From JAVZGQ01 sp038998365 (GTDB lineage: Archaea; Aenigmatarchaeota; Aenigmatarchaeia; CG10238-14; SCSR01), in assembly GCA_038998365.1 (NCBI GenBank), contig JAVZHJ010000004.1, forward strand, positions 1 to 22,063: a stretch of 22,063 nucleotides of DNA, written 5' to 3'. Each line of letters opens with the position of its first letter. Position 1 is the stretch's first letter. Positions 1 to 7,591 of this stretch are shown here, piece after piece. A model generated the notes under the pieces. It worked only from the letters and a program-made list of their open reading frames with translations, did not search any database and had not been told where the DNA came from. The position numbers and the translations under genes were made by a program.

Positions 1-1
1 A

Positions 2-691
2 CTTTCGGTCATATTTGCATTTTTTCTTCAAAATTTTTTGTTTGGATTTCTAACAGCTATAACAATTTGTTTTTTTATACTTTCAATTTTTTTTATAATT
101 TATATAAATTATCCAAAAATTATAATAGGTCAAAAGTCAAAGAGGATAGATGAGCAAATTTCTTTCACGGCAACTTACCTTGCAACACTAGCAAGTGCTA
201 AAATCCCTTTGAATAGAATTTTTGAAATTTTCTCTAAGTTTGGCGGTTATGGTGAAATAAATAATGAAATTTCAAAAATTGAAAACGATATAAAGGTTTT
301 TGGTTTAGATGTGAATTCTGCTTTAGAGAGAGCAGTCGAAAGAGCACCTTCTAAAAATTTGAAAGAGCTTTTGTGGGGAATTCTTTCCACAAACATAAGT
401 GGAGGAGACGTAGAAATTTACTTGAGAGAAAAGGCAAAGAATTTTATGGCAGAATATAGGACAAGGCTTCGTGAATTTTCTCATCAACTCGGAATTTATC
501 TAGAAATTTACATAACTGCTGTCATATTGGGGGCGGTCTTCTTCTTAATTTTAACATCAATAGTTGCCGGAATAACTGGTGCAGGCCAACAAATAATTTT
601 TCTCCAGTTCTTCTTAATTTTCATCTTTTTGCCAATGCTTTCCGTTATTTTCATTTACATTATAAAAATGGCCACACCGGGGGGAGATTAA
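2..691 (+). CDS. FlaJ/TadC-like type II secretion system F-domain membrane protein, 5' partial
   Basis: Inner-membrane platform protein of an archaeal type IV pilus-like or secretion machine, where such proteins sit beside a secretion ATPase. The frame is open to the left window edge, so the gene probably begins outside. The TTG at 38 is only the first internal candidate start and has no clear ribosome binding site. Counting from that TTG, a membrane segment covers about residues 2-24. A cytoplasmic T2SSF-type helical domain covers about 43-150, with an SGGDV motif at 121-125 that recurs as TGGDV in the next gene. Two more membrane helices lie at about 155-178 and 186-210. The stop TAA abuts the TTG start of the next gene, so the two are translationally coupled. 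It carries one F domain, whereas many F-family proteins carry two; the next gene may supply the second half. The ATPase is presumably upstream, out of view. Confidence 0.8.
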   Translation, partial: LSVIFAFFLQNFLFGFLTAITICFFILSIFFIIYINYPKIIIGQKSKRIDEQISFTATYLATLASAKIPLNRIFEIFSKFGGYGEINNEISKIENDIKVFGLDVNSALERAVERAPSKNLKELLWGILSTNISGGDVEIYLREKAKNFMAEYRTRLREFSHQLGIYLEIYITAVILGAVFFLILTSIVAGITGAGQQIIFLQFFLIFIFLPMLSVIFIYIIKMATPGGD

Positions 692-1633
692 TTGAAAAAG
701 AAGTTAACAATTGAACAAAGAATAATTATCATATCAATTTCAATAACAACTTTTCTGATAATCGTTGGTCTATTGAGCCAAGATGAAAAAACAAAGATAG
801 GTGTTATTTCTAACGCGCTTATATTATTTGCTTTCATGCTTCTTTTACCACTTATAATTTTGAGATATCAAAGAGAAAAGGCAATAAGAGAAATGGAGGA
901 AAAGATGCCGATTTTCTTAAGAGATTTAGTAGAATCTTTAAATGCTGGAATTCCTTTTCACCAAGCCATAATAGCAAGTAGTAAGGTAGATTATGGTGAA
1001 CTTTCAAAAGAAATCAAGAAGATGGCGAATCAAATTTCTTGGGGTATGCCAGTCAACAAAGTTTTAGACCAATTTATAGAAAGAGTCAAATCCAGCAAGA
1101 AGCTCTACATGTCACTAAAAATTTTGAGGGAATCTTATTTTACTGGTGGAGATGTAATTTCTACATTAAATTCTGTTGCAGATAGTTTAACTCAATTGAA
1201 TGAAATTGAAAAGGAAAGAGTAAGTATTTTGAATCAGTACGTGGTTTTAATTTACGCTATAGTTTTCATCTTTGTTGCAATATTGGTCGCAATAAATAGA
1301 TTGATGATACCAATTTTCCACACTTCTGAAATGCAGGAAGGGGGGATCACAGGATTTTTAAGTCCTTGTGCCGATAATCCGAGTTTTGTTTGTGAGATTT
1401 TTTCAATTCCAGCAGCAACAATTTTTGGGCTAGAGAATCCAAGGAGTTTAGGAGGCTATTATATTTCAGTATTCTTTTACATGAGTACAATAATAGCTTT
1501 GACATGTGGAATAATTGTTGGGGAAATAAGGGAGAGATCAATTTTTTCTGGTATTAAACATGCTTTGATATTAACAATAGCTGTTTGGGGTTTATTGCTT
1601 TTGCTTAAGGTTTTAAATTTTTTGGGTGTTTGA
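692..1633 (+). CDS. FlaJ/TadC-like type II secretion system F-domain membrane protein
   Basis: Second membrane platform protein of the same pilus or secretion operon, 313 residues. The TTG start follows the previous stop directly and is preceded by a strong purine-rich site (GGGGGGAG) about 6 nt upstream, which supports this start. Membrane helices are visible at about 11-28 and 38-57. A cytoplasmic T2SSF domain covers about 72-170 and includes SLNAGIPFHQAI and TGGDV. Three further helices lie at about 184-208, 257-277 and 289-309. The last part (GEIRERSIFSGIKHALIL) resembles the C-terminus of archaeal FlaJ proteins. A loop at about 209-255 with two Cys (226, 234) is probably extracytoplasmic. 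The stop TGA is followed at once by the ATG of the next gene. FlaJ-family membership is clear; whether it builds pili, an adhesin or a secretion pore cannot be told from this window. Confidence 0.82.
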   Translation: MKKKLTIEQRIIIISISITTFLIIVGLLSQDEKTKIGVISNALILFAFMLLLPLIILRYQREKAIREMEEKMPIFLRDLVESLNAGIPFHQAIIASSKVDYGELSKEIKKMANQISWGMPVNKVLDQFIERVKSSKKLYMSLKILRESYFTGGDVISTLNSVADSLTQLNEIEKERVSILNQYVVLIYAIVFIFVAILVAINRLMIPIFHTSEMQEGGITGFLSPCADNPSFVCEIFSIPAATIFGLENPRSLGGYYISVFFYMSTIIALTCGIIVGEIRERSIFSGIKHALILTIAVWGLLLLLKVLNFLGV

Positions 1634-2131
1634 ATGAAAGCTCAAATAAGTTTTGTCGAATTTATAACAGCTATGACAATCTTCATAGGAGCCGCAACTT
1701 ACATATCCTTTCAAGTTTCGTCTTTTATGCCAAATTATATTAATGAAGTTAGATCTCAAAGGCTGAGATCCGAAGCATTTCAAATTTCAGAACTTCTTAT
1801 TAATGATCCAGGATATCCAATAGATTGGTATAAAGGAAGCTTTGATAATGTTAAAAAAATAGGTCTTTCTGATGAGACAAAAAATAAGACCAATTTAATT
1901 TCTGGAATAAAATTGTCATCCTTTTTTTCGAATTGTTCGAGGGTAAGAGAAAAGCTTGATGTGGACTACAATTTTTTAATTTCCTTTAAAAACATAACAG
2001 GAAGCATAACTGGTAACTGTATCTCACAGACTCAAGCTCAAAGAGCAATTAACATAACAATTGTTAGAGTGGTAGCTTATGTTGAGGGCAATGAAATAAG
2101 ATACGGAGAATTAATGGTACAGGTATGGTAA
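1634..2131 (+). CDS. Pilin-like secreted protein with MKAQ-type N-terminus
   Basis: A 165-residue protein with a three-residue leader-like start (MKA) followed by QISFVEFITAMTIFIGAATY, a hydrophobic helix spanning about residues 4-30. This recalls archaeal class III pilin-like signals, in which a prepilin peptidase cuts before Gln and the hydrophobic helix packs in the filament. The acidic residue is at position +6 after the predicted cut rather than the usual +5, so processing is uncertain. The rest (about 31-165) is a polar extracellular region with Asn-X-Ser/Thr sequons and two Cys (about 96 and 136), and no family that I recognise. The ATG directly follows the stop of the FlaJ-like gene, and the next gene begins 1 nt after this stop with the same 16 bases. 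Likely a minor pilin or pseudopilin of the operon. Function is inferred from position and N-terminus. Confidence 0.65.
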   Translation: MKAQISFVEFITAMTIFIGAATYISFQVSSFMPNYINEVRSQRLRSEAFQISELLINDPGYPIDWYKGSFDNVKKIGLSDETKNKTNLISGIKLSSFFSNCSRVREKLDVDYNFLISFKNITGSITGNCISQTQAQRAINITIVRVVAYVEGNEIRYGELMVQVW

Positions 2132-2132
2132 T

Positions 2133-3398
2133 ATGAAAGCTCAAATAATTTTGGTTGAATTAATAACTGTTTTGATAGCACTTTTAATATCTTTCGGTAT
2201 TTTATTTCCCAGATTTGTTTATAAGAACACTTGGAAAGAAGCTACTTTAATGCTTCTTTCAAGAGATTTGATTTTGACTATGGATAGAACAGGAAATCTT
2301 TATCAATATTCTTTTGATCAATTGGCTTTGAATGATTTCTTGAACAAAACAATTAGAGAAAAATTTTTGATTCATTGGAATGAAGTAGAAAATGCTTTTC
2401 CTAACAGAATAGTAGTTGCTTGCAACTGCACAGAAGAAGAAATAAATGAAATGAATTTTTGGTTCAATCCATTACTCATAAACAATAGAAGAATTTACAT
2501 TTTAATCCAAAGATCTAGTTTAGAGGAAATCCCACAAGAAGCCGATGTAATACTCATAATGAGATACAAAAATCTAACTAACTACAAACCAATATTAACT
2601 CAATCAATTTTAAAAGGTATAGGAATAGTAGAGGTTATGAATTTTGATTCCTCGTCTAAAATTGACATAACTCAAACTCAAATTTTTGGTATAAATTGTA
2701 CCGGAAGCACAGGAGCATCTGGCTACATGAATTTCTCAAAACCAGCAAGTGCTTTAGATATGGTTTATCTTCCCTACAAGAACTTCTTTCACATTCCTTT
2801 ACCACTTAATTCTTCATTAGCAAGCAATTATCCCGAAAATTGTAAAAACGAAGGAAATTTTGTGATAAATAGAACAAACTATAAATTTTGGATTTGCAAT
2901 GATTCTTATGTTTGGTTTGATGTGGATGCAAATGGTGTGTGGGACAAGTTGGTCAAGATTCAAGAAAAAGTAACTATAGGAAAATTCAATTTCACTTTAA
3001 GTTACATCTTTGAAAACAAAAGCATATCTCTTTCTTTTTCCAATAAACCAGAATATTTGTTTGGAAGCTATCTTTCTGTTGGGAACTGTAATATTTTGCC
3101 AAATGATGGAAATATCAAAAGGATTTTGATTAAAGCAGTAAACCAGTCTTCTTCTAGAGAATACCCAGCAGTTATATTGAACTCTTCAAAAATTGCTTGG
3201 ATGTATGATTTTGGGAATAATCCCTCGGATGACGAGAAAAATTTGCTACTTTCTCTTGTACTTTGGGCTTCTAGAAAAAAATCTCTAGTTTTACCAGCAC
3301 AAATTCAAAGAGGTTTTTCCACTTCTTATTTAAATGTTCAAAATAAAGATATTTTCGAAATCTATAAATTTACTTTAGGTCTATCTTATCCTTATTGA
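2133..3398 (+). CDS. Pilin-anchored surface protein, possible ThuA/GATase-like fold
   Basis: A 421-residue protein, last gene of the pilus-like operon. It begins MKAQIILVEL, nearly the same N-terminus as its upstream neighbour, followed by a hydrophobic helix to about residue 28, so it is probably anchored or processed like a pilin. The remainder looks extracellular, with 12 Asn-X-Ser/Thr sequons and a few Cys. Residues 137-170 (ADVILIMRYKNLTNY then ILKGIGIVEV) and 346-380 (AVILNSSKIAWMYDFG then LLSLVLWASRK) recall the beta-strand and helix pattern of ThuA/DUF4350-type glutamine-amidotransferase-like domains; this is pattern resemblance only and I see no catalytic triad. Residues 263-271 (DVDANGVWD) match the DxDxNGxxD calcium-loop pattern. 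Its TGA lies directly against the stop of convergent fttA with no spacer. Possibly a tip adhesin or large minor pilin. Confidence 0.6.
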   Translation: MKAQIILVELITVLIALLISFGILFPRFVYKNTWKEATLMLLSRDLILTMDRTGNLYQYSFDQLALNDFLNKTIREKFLIHWNEVENAFPNRIVVACNCTEEEINEMNFWFNPLLINNRRIYILIQRSSLEEIPQEADVILIMRYKNLTNYKPILTQSILKGIGIVEVMNFDSSSKIDITQTQIFGINCTGSTGASGYMNFSKPASALDMVYLPYKNFFHIPLPLNSSLASNYPENCKNEGNFVINRTNYKFWICNDSYVWFDVDANGVWDKLVKIQEKVTIGKFNFTLSYIFENKSISLSFSNKPEYLFGSYLSVGNCNILPNDGNIKRILIKAVNQSSSREYPAVILNSSKIAWMYDFGNNPSDDEKNLLLSLVLWASRKKSLVLPAQIQRGFSTSYLNVQNKDIFEIYKFTLGLSYPY

Positions 3399-6300
3399 TT
3401 ACTTAAGTCTTAAACTTTCGAGATTTCTCGGCACGTTTGTCTCAACTCTTAAAGTCCTATGAACAGTTCTAGCAAGTTCTAGAGCTTTTTGGCTTTCACC
3501 ATGAGCAACAATTACTCTGTCCGGCTTTGAGGCGAGTTTATGAACAAAAGCCAAAAGTTGGCTTCTATCAGAATGACCACTTAAACCTTCTATGGTTTCA
3601 ACCCCCATTTTCATTTCAATAGAAATGTTTTTTCCATCTTCGGTTTTCATTGGAATTTCTCTCCAACCTTTCTGTATCCTTCTCCCCAAAGTACCTTCGC
3701 TCTGATAACCAACAAAAACCAAAGTATTATTTGGATTTTCAGCCAAGGCTTTTAAATGTTCCATGACAGGCCCACCTATTAGCATCCCACTTGTGGATAT
3801 GATAACACAAGGTTTTTCTTCCCATGCCTTTTCTCTTTCACTAGGTGAAGCAATTCTCTTGAAAATTGGGTTTAAGAAAGGATCTTCACCAGAGAAAATT
3901 TTTTTCTGCATGCTCCTAGAAAGATATTCTGGGTAGGCAGTGAAAATACCATTAGCATCCCAAATCATACCATCAAGGAAAACAGGATATTGAAAATTGT
4001 TTTCAACCAAGATTGCCATAACTTCTTGAGCCCTTTCAACAGAAAAAGACGGAATGAGGCAAATCCCTCTTTTCTCCATAGTAGAATTTATAACGGATAA
4101 AAGTTGCTTTTCTGTTTCTTGTCTAGAAGGCATGATATCTTTTTCACCACCATACGTAGATTCAATTATTAAAGTTTCAACTCTTTGGAAGTTTGTAAAA
4201 GCAGGTTCAAGTAAAGTAGTTCTTCCAAATTTTTGGTCTAAAGCGTAAACTATGTTGTGCAAACCTTCTCCAATGTGAAGGTGAACTAAAGCTGAGCCAA
4301 GAATGTGTCCAGCATTTTGAAAAGTTAGCCTTATATCAGGAGCAACATCAGAAACTTCACCAAATTCAAGCGGTATTGTATGTTTCACAGCTTCTTTCAC
4401 ACCTTTTGCAGTAAAGAAAGGTGTGCTCATGCTTTTTTGCATAACGTCTATGTAATCAAGCCAAAGCAAAGTTGCAAGATCTACTGTTGGTGTGGTCATG
4501 TAAATTGGCCCATCATATCCTCGTTCAACAAGGGCAGGGACAAAACCACAATTATGGACTATAATACCATTAGCAACATAATTATGATGGCCAGGAATTT
4601 TTAAATCGTAAACATACTTTGTATCGCTGGGTATGATTTCTATTTTTTCCACCTGCTCCCACAACACGTCAGAATTAATTAGTTTTTCCAATTGATTTAG
4701 CTCCTTCACAATCATGCCTTTATTTCTTGAGATATTTTTGAAGAATTTTATCATCTCCTTAGCTTTCTTGATAGAAAGTGCATGACCTTGTAGGTAATGG
4801 AAGTAATTTATTTTTAACTTTTTTAATTCACCTTTACTTATTCCTAATTTTTTTGCAATTTTAATGATCAATTTTCCTGATATGGGTATTAAGTTCATCC
4901 TATCAATACCACCACCAAAATTAGAAAAAAGAACGAACTCTCGTAATTTATCCGATTTTGTAGGTGATCCGAAGTTGATGTATTTGTAAAACTTTATTAT
5001 GGATGTTGGGTCAGAAATGCTAAGCTGATAAATGTTTCTTTGACCTCTTGACTCTTTTGATTCGTATATGTGTGAGATTATGCCAAATCTGAGAAGTAAG
5101 ATTTGCGTAACTTGAGCTATGTCATAGCTAGTAGTGGTTAATTTTATTTGATGATGTCCAACCGAACCTTCAGCATCAAATAAGCCTCTCAAGAAGCTAG
5201 CAAGCTCTTTTTTTGATACAGTATGAAGCAATGGCGGTATTTTTCTATTCGGGCTTTTACATAAAATTTCTTTGCTGATGCTATTGAGAAAATCCAGAAG
5301 AAGTGGAGAATATAAAAACAATCTTTTCCTTTCACCTTCTTTTATCTTCCCATTTAGTTTAAAAACTTTTTTTATCAATGATTGATAAATCTTAAGATTT
5401 CTTATGTCTTTATCTGTTAGTCTAATTGTTACATATCTTTTCTTATTAACTCTTATATCAGTTCTGTCCCCATCACCCAAGAGATAGCCTAAGATTTGAC
5501 AAAACTCTTCAGAAGTTTTATCAGGAAGTGTTATTTTTGTTGATTTATTGAATTTTATTTTTGTGAAATTTTCTATGAAATTGTTTATTCCATAGAAACT
5601 TGCCAATTTTTGAATGAAGTTTAGATCCCACAAGTGATTTTTATCTCTTTCAAGAATAGAAATAGTTTCTTGTGAAACACCCAAAAATTTAGCTACTTCG
5701 CGCTGTTTAAGCCCCTTTTTGATTCTCGTGTTTTTAAGTAATTTTCTCCCTTCTTCTGTGATAATGACAGTCCTTATAATTTTTGGTAGATTTTGACTCT
5801 TTCCTTCAAAATCTATTTTTTTCACAGTTGCTACGAAATCTCCAACCTTCAACTCTGAGGCATTTTTAACTATTATCTTTTCACCATCAAAAGAAAAGAA
5901 CGGATGATTTCCCGTTACCTTTATCTTTTTAGATTTAGTTGCTATTCTGTATAAGTACCTAGGAGATTCTATTCTCACTTTTTCTGCACATTTAATTGGT
6001 TCAATTTTTAGTGACTCATCTATATCAACCGAAACAATTCCATTCTCAAGAGAATTATAATAATCTTCAATTCTACATATCTCACCGTTAGGGAGTTGAA
6101 CGTAACTTTCAGGATGTAGGCAATGGTCTAAATGAGCGTGAGAAATGATTATGGCATCAAGCTCATTGTAATCAAATTCTTTTGTGTTGAGAATTGGATA
6201 TTGATTTGCATTTGAAGCACCTACAGCAATTCCACAATCAACCAAAACTTTTGATTTTGGTGTTTCCACAAGCAAACAGCTTCTTCCAACTTCTCTAAAA

Positions 6301-6839
6301 CCACCAAGAGCTATCACTCTTATCCAATCTCTGCTTGCACTTCTTTCACCAAAAATTTTTTCTCCAATCTCATTCAAGAATTTTTTCCTGAACTTGCTTT
6401 CGGCATGTAAAACTTTTCTTATACCATTTATCACATCAGACTTTATCGGTGGAACTCTTTCTATCCTTGGTGTCCAAAGAGTTTCAGCTTTAATTTTTCT
6501 GAAAGTCTCTCCACCTTTGCCAATCACAAGACCAGGTTTTTCAGCGGCAATTATCACCAAGCTTCTTTCAGGCTCAAAGTATATGTCTTTTATATTTGCT
6601 TCGCTCGGTACTATTTCTTTAATTTTTTCTTTCACAACCTCTTCCTCTAAGCAAAGATCTTTTTCAAGCCTGACTTCAATCCTCTTCTTTATCTCACTAA
6701 CTATTTGTCTCACAGTTTCTTCGCTTGTTCTGAAAAATTCCCTATCTTTAGTGTAAACTATAATTTCAGATCCTTCGAGCTCTATTCTACTCACTACTTC
6801 TTTCGGTAAACTAATCTCTACTTTTTTTAGAATTTCCAT
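3399..6839 (-). CDS. fttA: Transcription termination nuclease aCPSF1/FttA (KH and beta-CASP), intein-containing precursor
   Basis: Precursor of 1146 residues. Removing residues 240-763 (an intein) leaves about 622, the usual aCPSF1 size. In the archaeal family this enzyme binds U-rich 3' ends and cleaves nascent RNA to terminate transcription. The N-terminal third holds KH-type RNA-binding regions with a GKGG loop at 107-110. The metallo-beta-lactamase core has HxHxDH at 234-239, immediately before the intein. It resumes at Cys764 with His844 (AGHILGS), Asp868, Glu893 (IESTYG) and the beta-CASP His residues at about 1028 (VMEHL), 1089 (SGHSD) and 1113 (VAHGE). The usual TGD around Asp868 reads ALD here, but the metal-ligand Asp is kept. 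It starts 10 nt after the psmB stop, so the two are probably co-transcribed, an arrangement known in euryarchaea. I see no strong ribosome binding site. Confidence 0.95.
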   Translation of the reverse strand: MEILKKVEISLPKEVVSRIELEGSEIIVYTKDREFFRTSEETVRQIVSEIKKRIEVRLEKDLCLEEEVVKEKIKEIVPSEANIKDIYFEPERSLVIIAAEKPGLVIGKGGETFRKIKAETLWTPRIERVPPIKSDVINGIRKVLHAESKFRKKFLNEIGEKIFGERSASRDWIRVIALGGFREVGRSCLLVETPKSKVLVDCGIAVGASNANQYPILNTKEFDYNELDAIIISHAHLDHCLHPESYVQLPNGEICRIEDYYNSLENGIVSVDIDESLKIEPIKCAEKVRIESPRYLYRIATKSKKIKVTGNHPFFSFDGEKIIVKNASELKVGDFVATVKKIDFEGKSQNLPKIIRTVIITEEGRKLLKNTRIKKGLKQREVAKFLGVSQETISILERDKNHLWDLNFIQKLASFYGINNFIENFTKIKFNKSTKITLPDKTSEEFCQILGYLLGDGDRTDIRVNKKRYVTIRLTDKDIRNLKIYQSLIKKVFKLNGKIKEGERKRLFLYSPLLLDFLNSISKEILCKSPNRKIPPLLHTVSKKELASFLRGLFDAEGSVGHHQIKLTTTSYDIAQVTQILLLRFGIISHIYESKESRGQRNIYQLSISDPTSIIKFYKYINFGSPTKSDKLREFVLFSNFGGGIDRMNLIPISGKLIIKIAKKLGISKGELKKLKINYFHYLQGHALSIKKAKEMIKFFKNISRNKGMIVKELNQLEKLINSDVLWEQVEKIEIIPSDTKYVYDLKIPGHHNYVANGIIVHNCGFVPALVERGYDGPIYMTTPTVDLATLLWLDYIDVMQKSMSTPFFTAKGVKEAVKHTIPLEFGEVSDVAPDIRLTFQNAGHILGSALVHLHIGEGLHNIVYALDQKFGRTTLLEPAFTNFQRVETLIIESTYGGEKDIMPSRQETEKQLLSVINSTMEKRGICLIPSFSVERAQEVMAILVENNFQYPVFLDGMIWDANGIFTAYPEYLSRSMQKKIFSGEDPFLNPIFKRIASPSEREKAWEEKPCVIISTSGMLIGGPVMEHLKALAENPNNTLVFVGYQSEGTLGRRIQKGWREIPMKTEDGKNISIEMKMGVETIEGLSGHSDRSQLLAFVHKLASKPDRVIVAHGESQKALELARTVHRTLRVETNVPRNLESLRLK
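4551..6122 (-). mobile_element. Intein with two-motif LAGLIDADG homing endonuclease, inserted in fttA
   Basis: An in-frame insertion of 524 residues (precursor 240-763). It begins with Cys (CLHPESYVQLPNGE, block A) and has TGNHPF at intein 70-75 (block B). It ends YVYDLKIPGHHNYVANG then IIVHN (blocks F and G), followed by Cys as the +1 residue. Removing it rejoins SHAHLDH to CGFVPAL, the intact family motif, so the boundaries are firm. The endonuclease has LGYLLGDGD at 211-219 and LRGLFDAEG at 311-319, both with an acidic catalytic position, so it may still be active. An XRE-like helix-turn-helix lies at about 137-160 (LKQREVAKFLGVSQETISIL), and a second helical DNA-binding-like segment at about 418-460. 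The position between catalytic motif and +1 Cys makes splicing necessary for nuclease activity. Confidence 0.95.
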
Positions 6840-6849
6840 TTCAATCAGC

Positions 6850-7494
6850 TTACTTTGAAATATTTTCTAGATTTTCGTATCTAGTGATTTTAATTCCATC
6901 TCTTGTTATAACAGCTACATCAGCGCCTCTTCCACCAGATGCTATGTCTCGCTCAACAGCAGCTTTTATTGCCCTCAGAGCAATTTTCTTCCCATCTTCA
7001 ACTGAAAGATTTTCTTTGTAACTATCTTCAAGCACACCTAGAGCCATAGGTGAGCCTGAGCCTGTAGAGAAGAATTTCTTTTCTTCTTCCCAGCCACCAA
7101 TTGCATCTAAGCTGAAAATTTTTGGTCCAGTTTCGTCAAAACCGGCCAATATAAGCTGAACATAATAAGGGAAGAATTTGCTTCCTTGCAAGATGTTTGA
7201 TAGCAATGTGCATGCTCCCTTTACAGAAATTTTTCTCTGGTTTTGAATTTCAAATAGCTTAAGCTCAGCCTTCATATATCTTGCCAAAGTTTGAGCATCA
7301 CCACTAACACCAGCTATAGTCATAGCTATGTGATCGGCTATGGGCAAAATTTTTTCCGATTCTTTGCTTGCAACAAGGTATCCCATGGTTGACTTCTTCT
7401 CTGCAGCTAGCACTACACCATCCTTGCAAATCAAGCCTACAGTAGTTGTTCCAGTCTTCATGACTTCTGGCTTTTCTTCATCTAATTTTGCCAA
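6850..7494 (-). CDS. psmB: Proteasome beta subunit
   Basis: Catalytic beta subunit of the archaeal 20S proteasome, 214 residues, the usual length. A 15-residue propeptide ends KTG before Thr16, which becomes Thr1 after self-cleavage. In mature numbering Glu17 and Lys33 (SKESEKILP) are in place, and the GSGSP and GGRGADVAV segments near the C-terminus match the family. The start is TTG at 7494: a GGTGAT site at 7498-7503 sits 3 nt upstream, which corresponds to normal spacing when pairing with the 16S tail is considered. The internal Met12 would leave only a 4-residue propeptide and lacks such a site. It is the first gene of a psmB-fttA transcript. The alpha subunit is not in the window. Confidence 0.96.
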   Translation of the reverse strand: MAKLDEEKPEVMKTGTTTVGLICKDGVVLAAEKKSTMGYLVASKESEKILPIADHIAMTIAGVSGDAQTLARYMKAELKLFEIQNQRKISVKGACTLLSNILQGSKFFPYYVQLILAGFDETGPKIFSLDAIGGWEEEKKFFSTGSGSPMALGVLEDSYKENLSVEDGKKIALRAIKAAVERDIASGGRGADVAVITRDGIKITRYENLENISK

Positions 7495-7497
7495 GTT

Positions 7498-7555
7498 ATC
7501 ACCAAGAAATTGGATAATTTTAATTATACCTTTGCTTTTAAATAGATTTCGGATT
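7498..7555 (-). promoter_or_regulatory. psmB promoter and GGTGAT ribosome binding site
   Basis: Read on the minus strand, CGAAAT followed by CTATTTAAAA (about 7536-7552) fits an archaeal BRE plus TATA box. The expected transcription start, about 25 nt downstream near 7515, would give a short leader of about 20 nt that holds the GGTGAT site at 7498-7503. This is one of few genes here with a clear leader and Shine-Dalgarno site. Confidence 0.55.
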
Positions 7556-7591
7556 TAAAAAAATAAATACTTATTTTGACAAATAATTTTT
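7553..7591 (+). promoter_or_regulatory. Promoter of the surface-protein gene, probably leaderless
   Basis: An A/T-rich TATA-like run (TTTAAAAAAATAAATA, about 7554-7569) lies some 22-38 nt before the ATG at 7592. No Shine-Dalgarno sequence stands between them. That spacing would put the transcription start at or next to the ATG, so a leaderless mRNA is likely. It shares the 97-nt divergent gap with psmB. Confidence 0.45.

Noticed and set aside
3419..3430. CGAGA/TCTCG hairpin near the fttA 3' end as a terminator
   Set aside because: It lies inside the fttA coding region with a 2-nt loop and no U-tract; it encodes conserved C-terminal residues.
6394..6756. Open frame antisense to the KH region of fttA
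   Set aside because: Shadow of a confident coding region with low-complexity Ser/Leu product.
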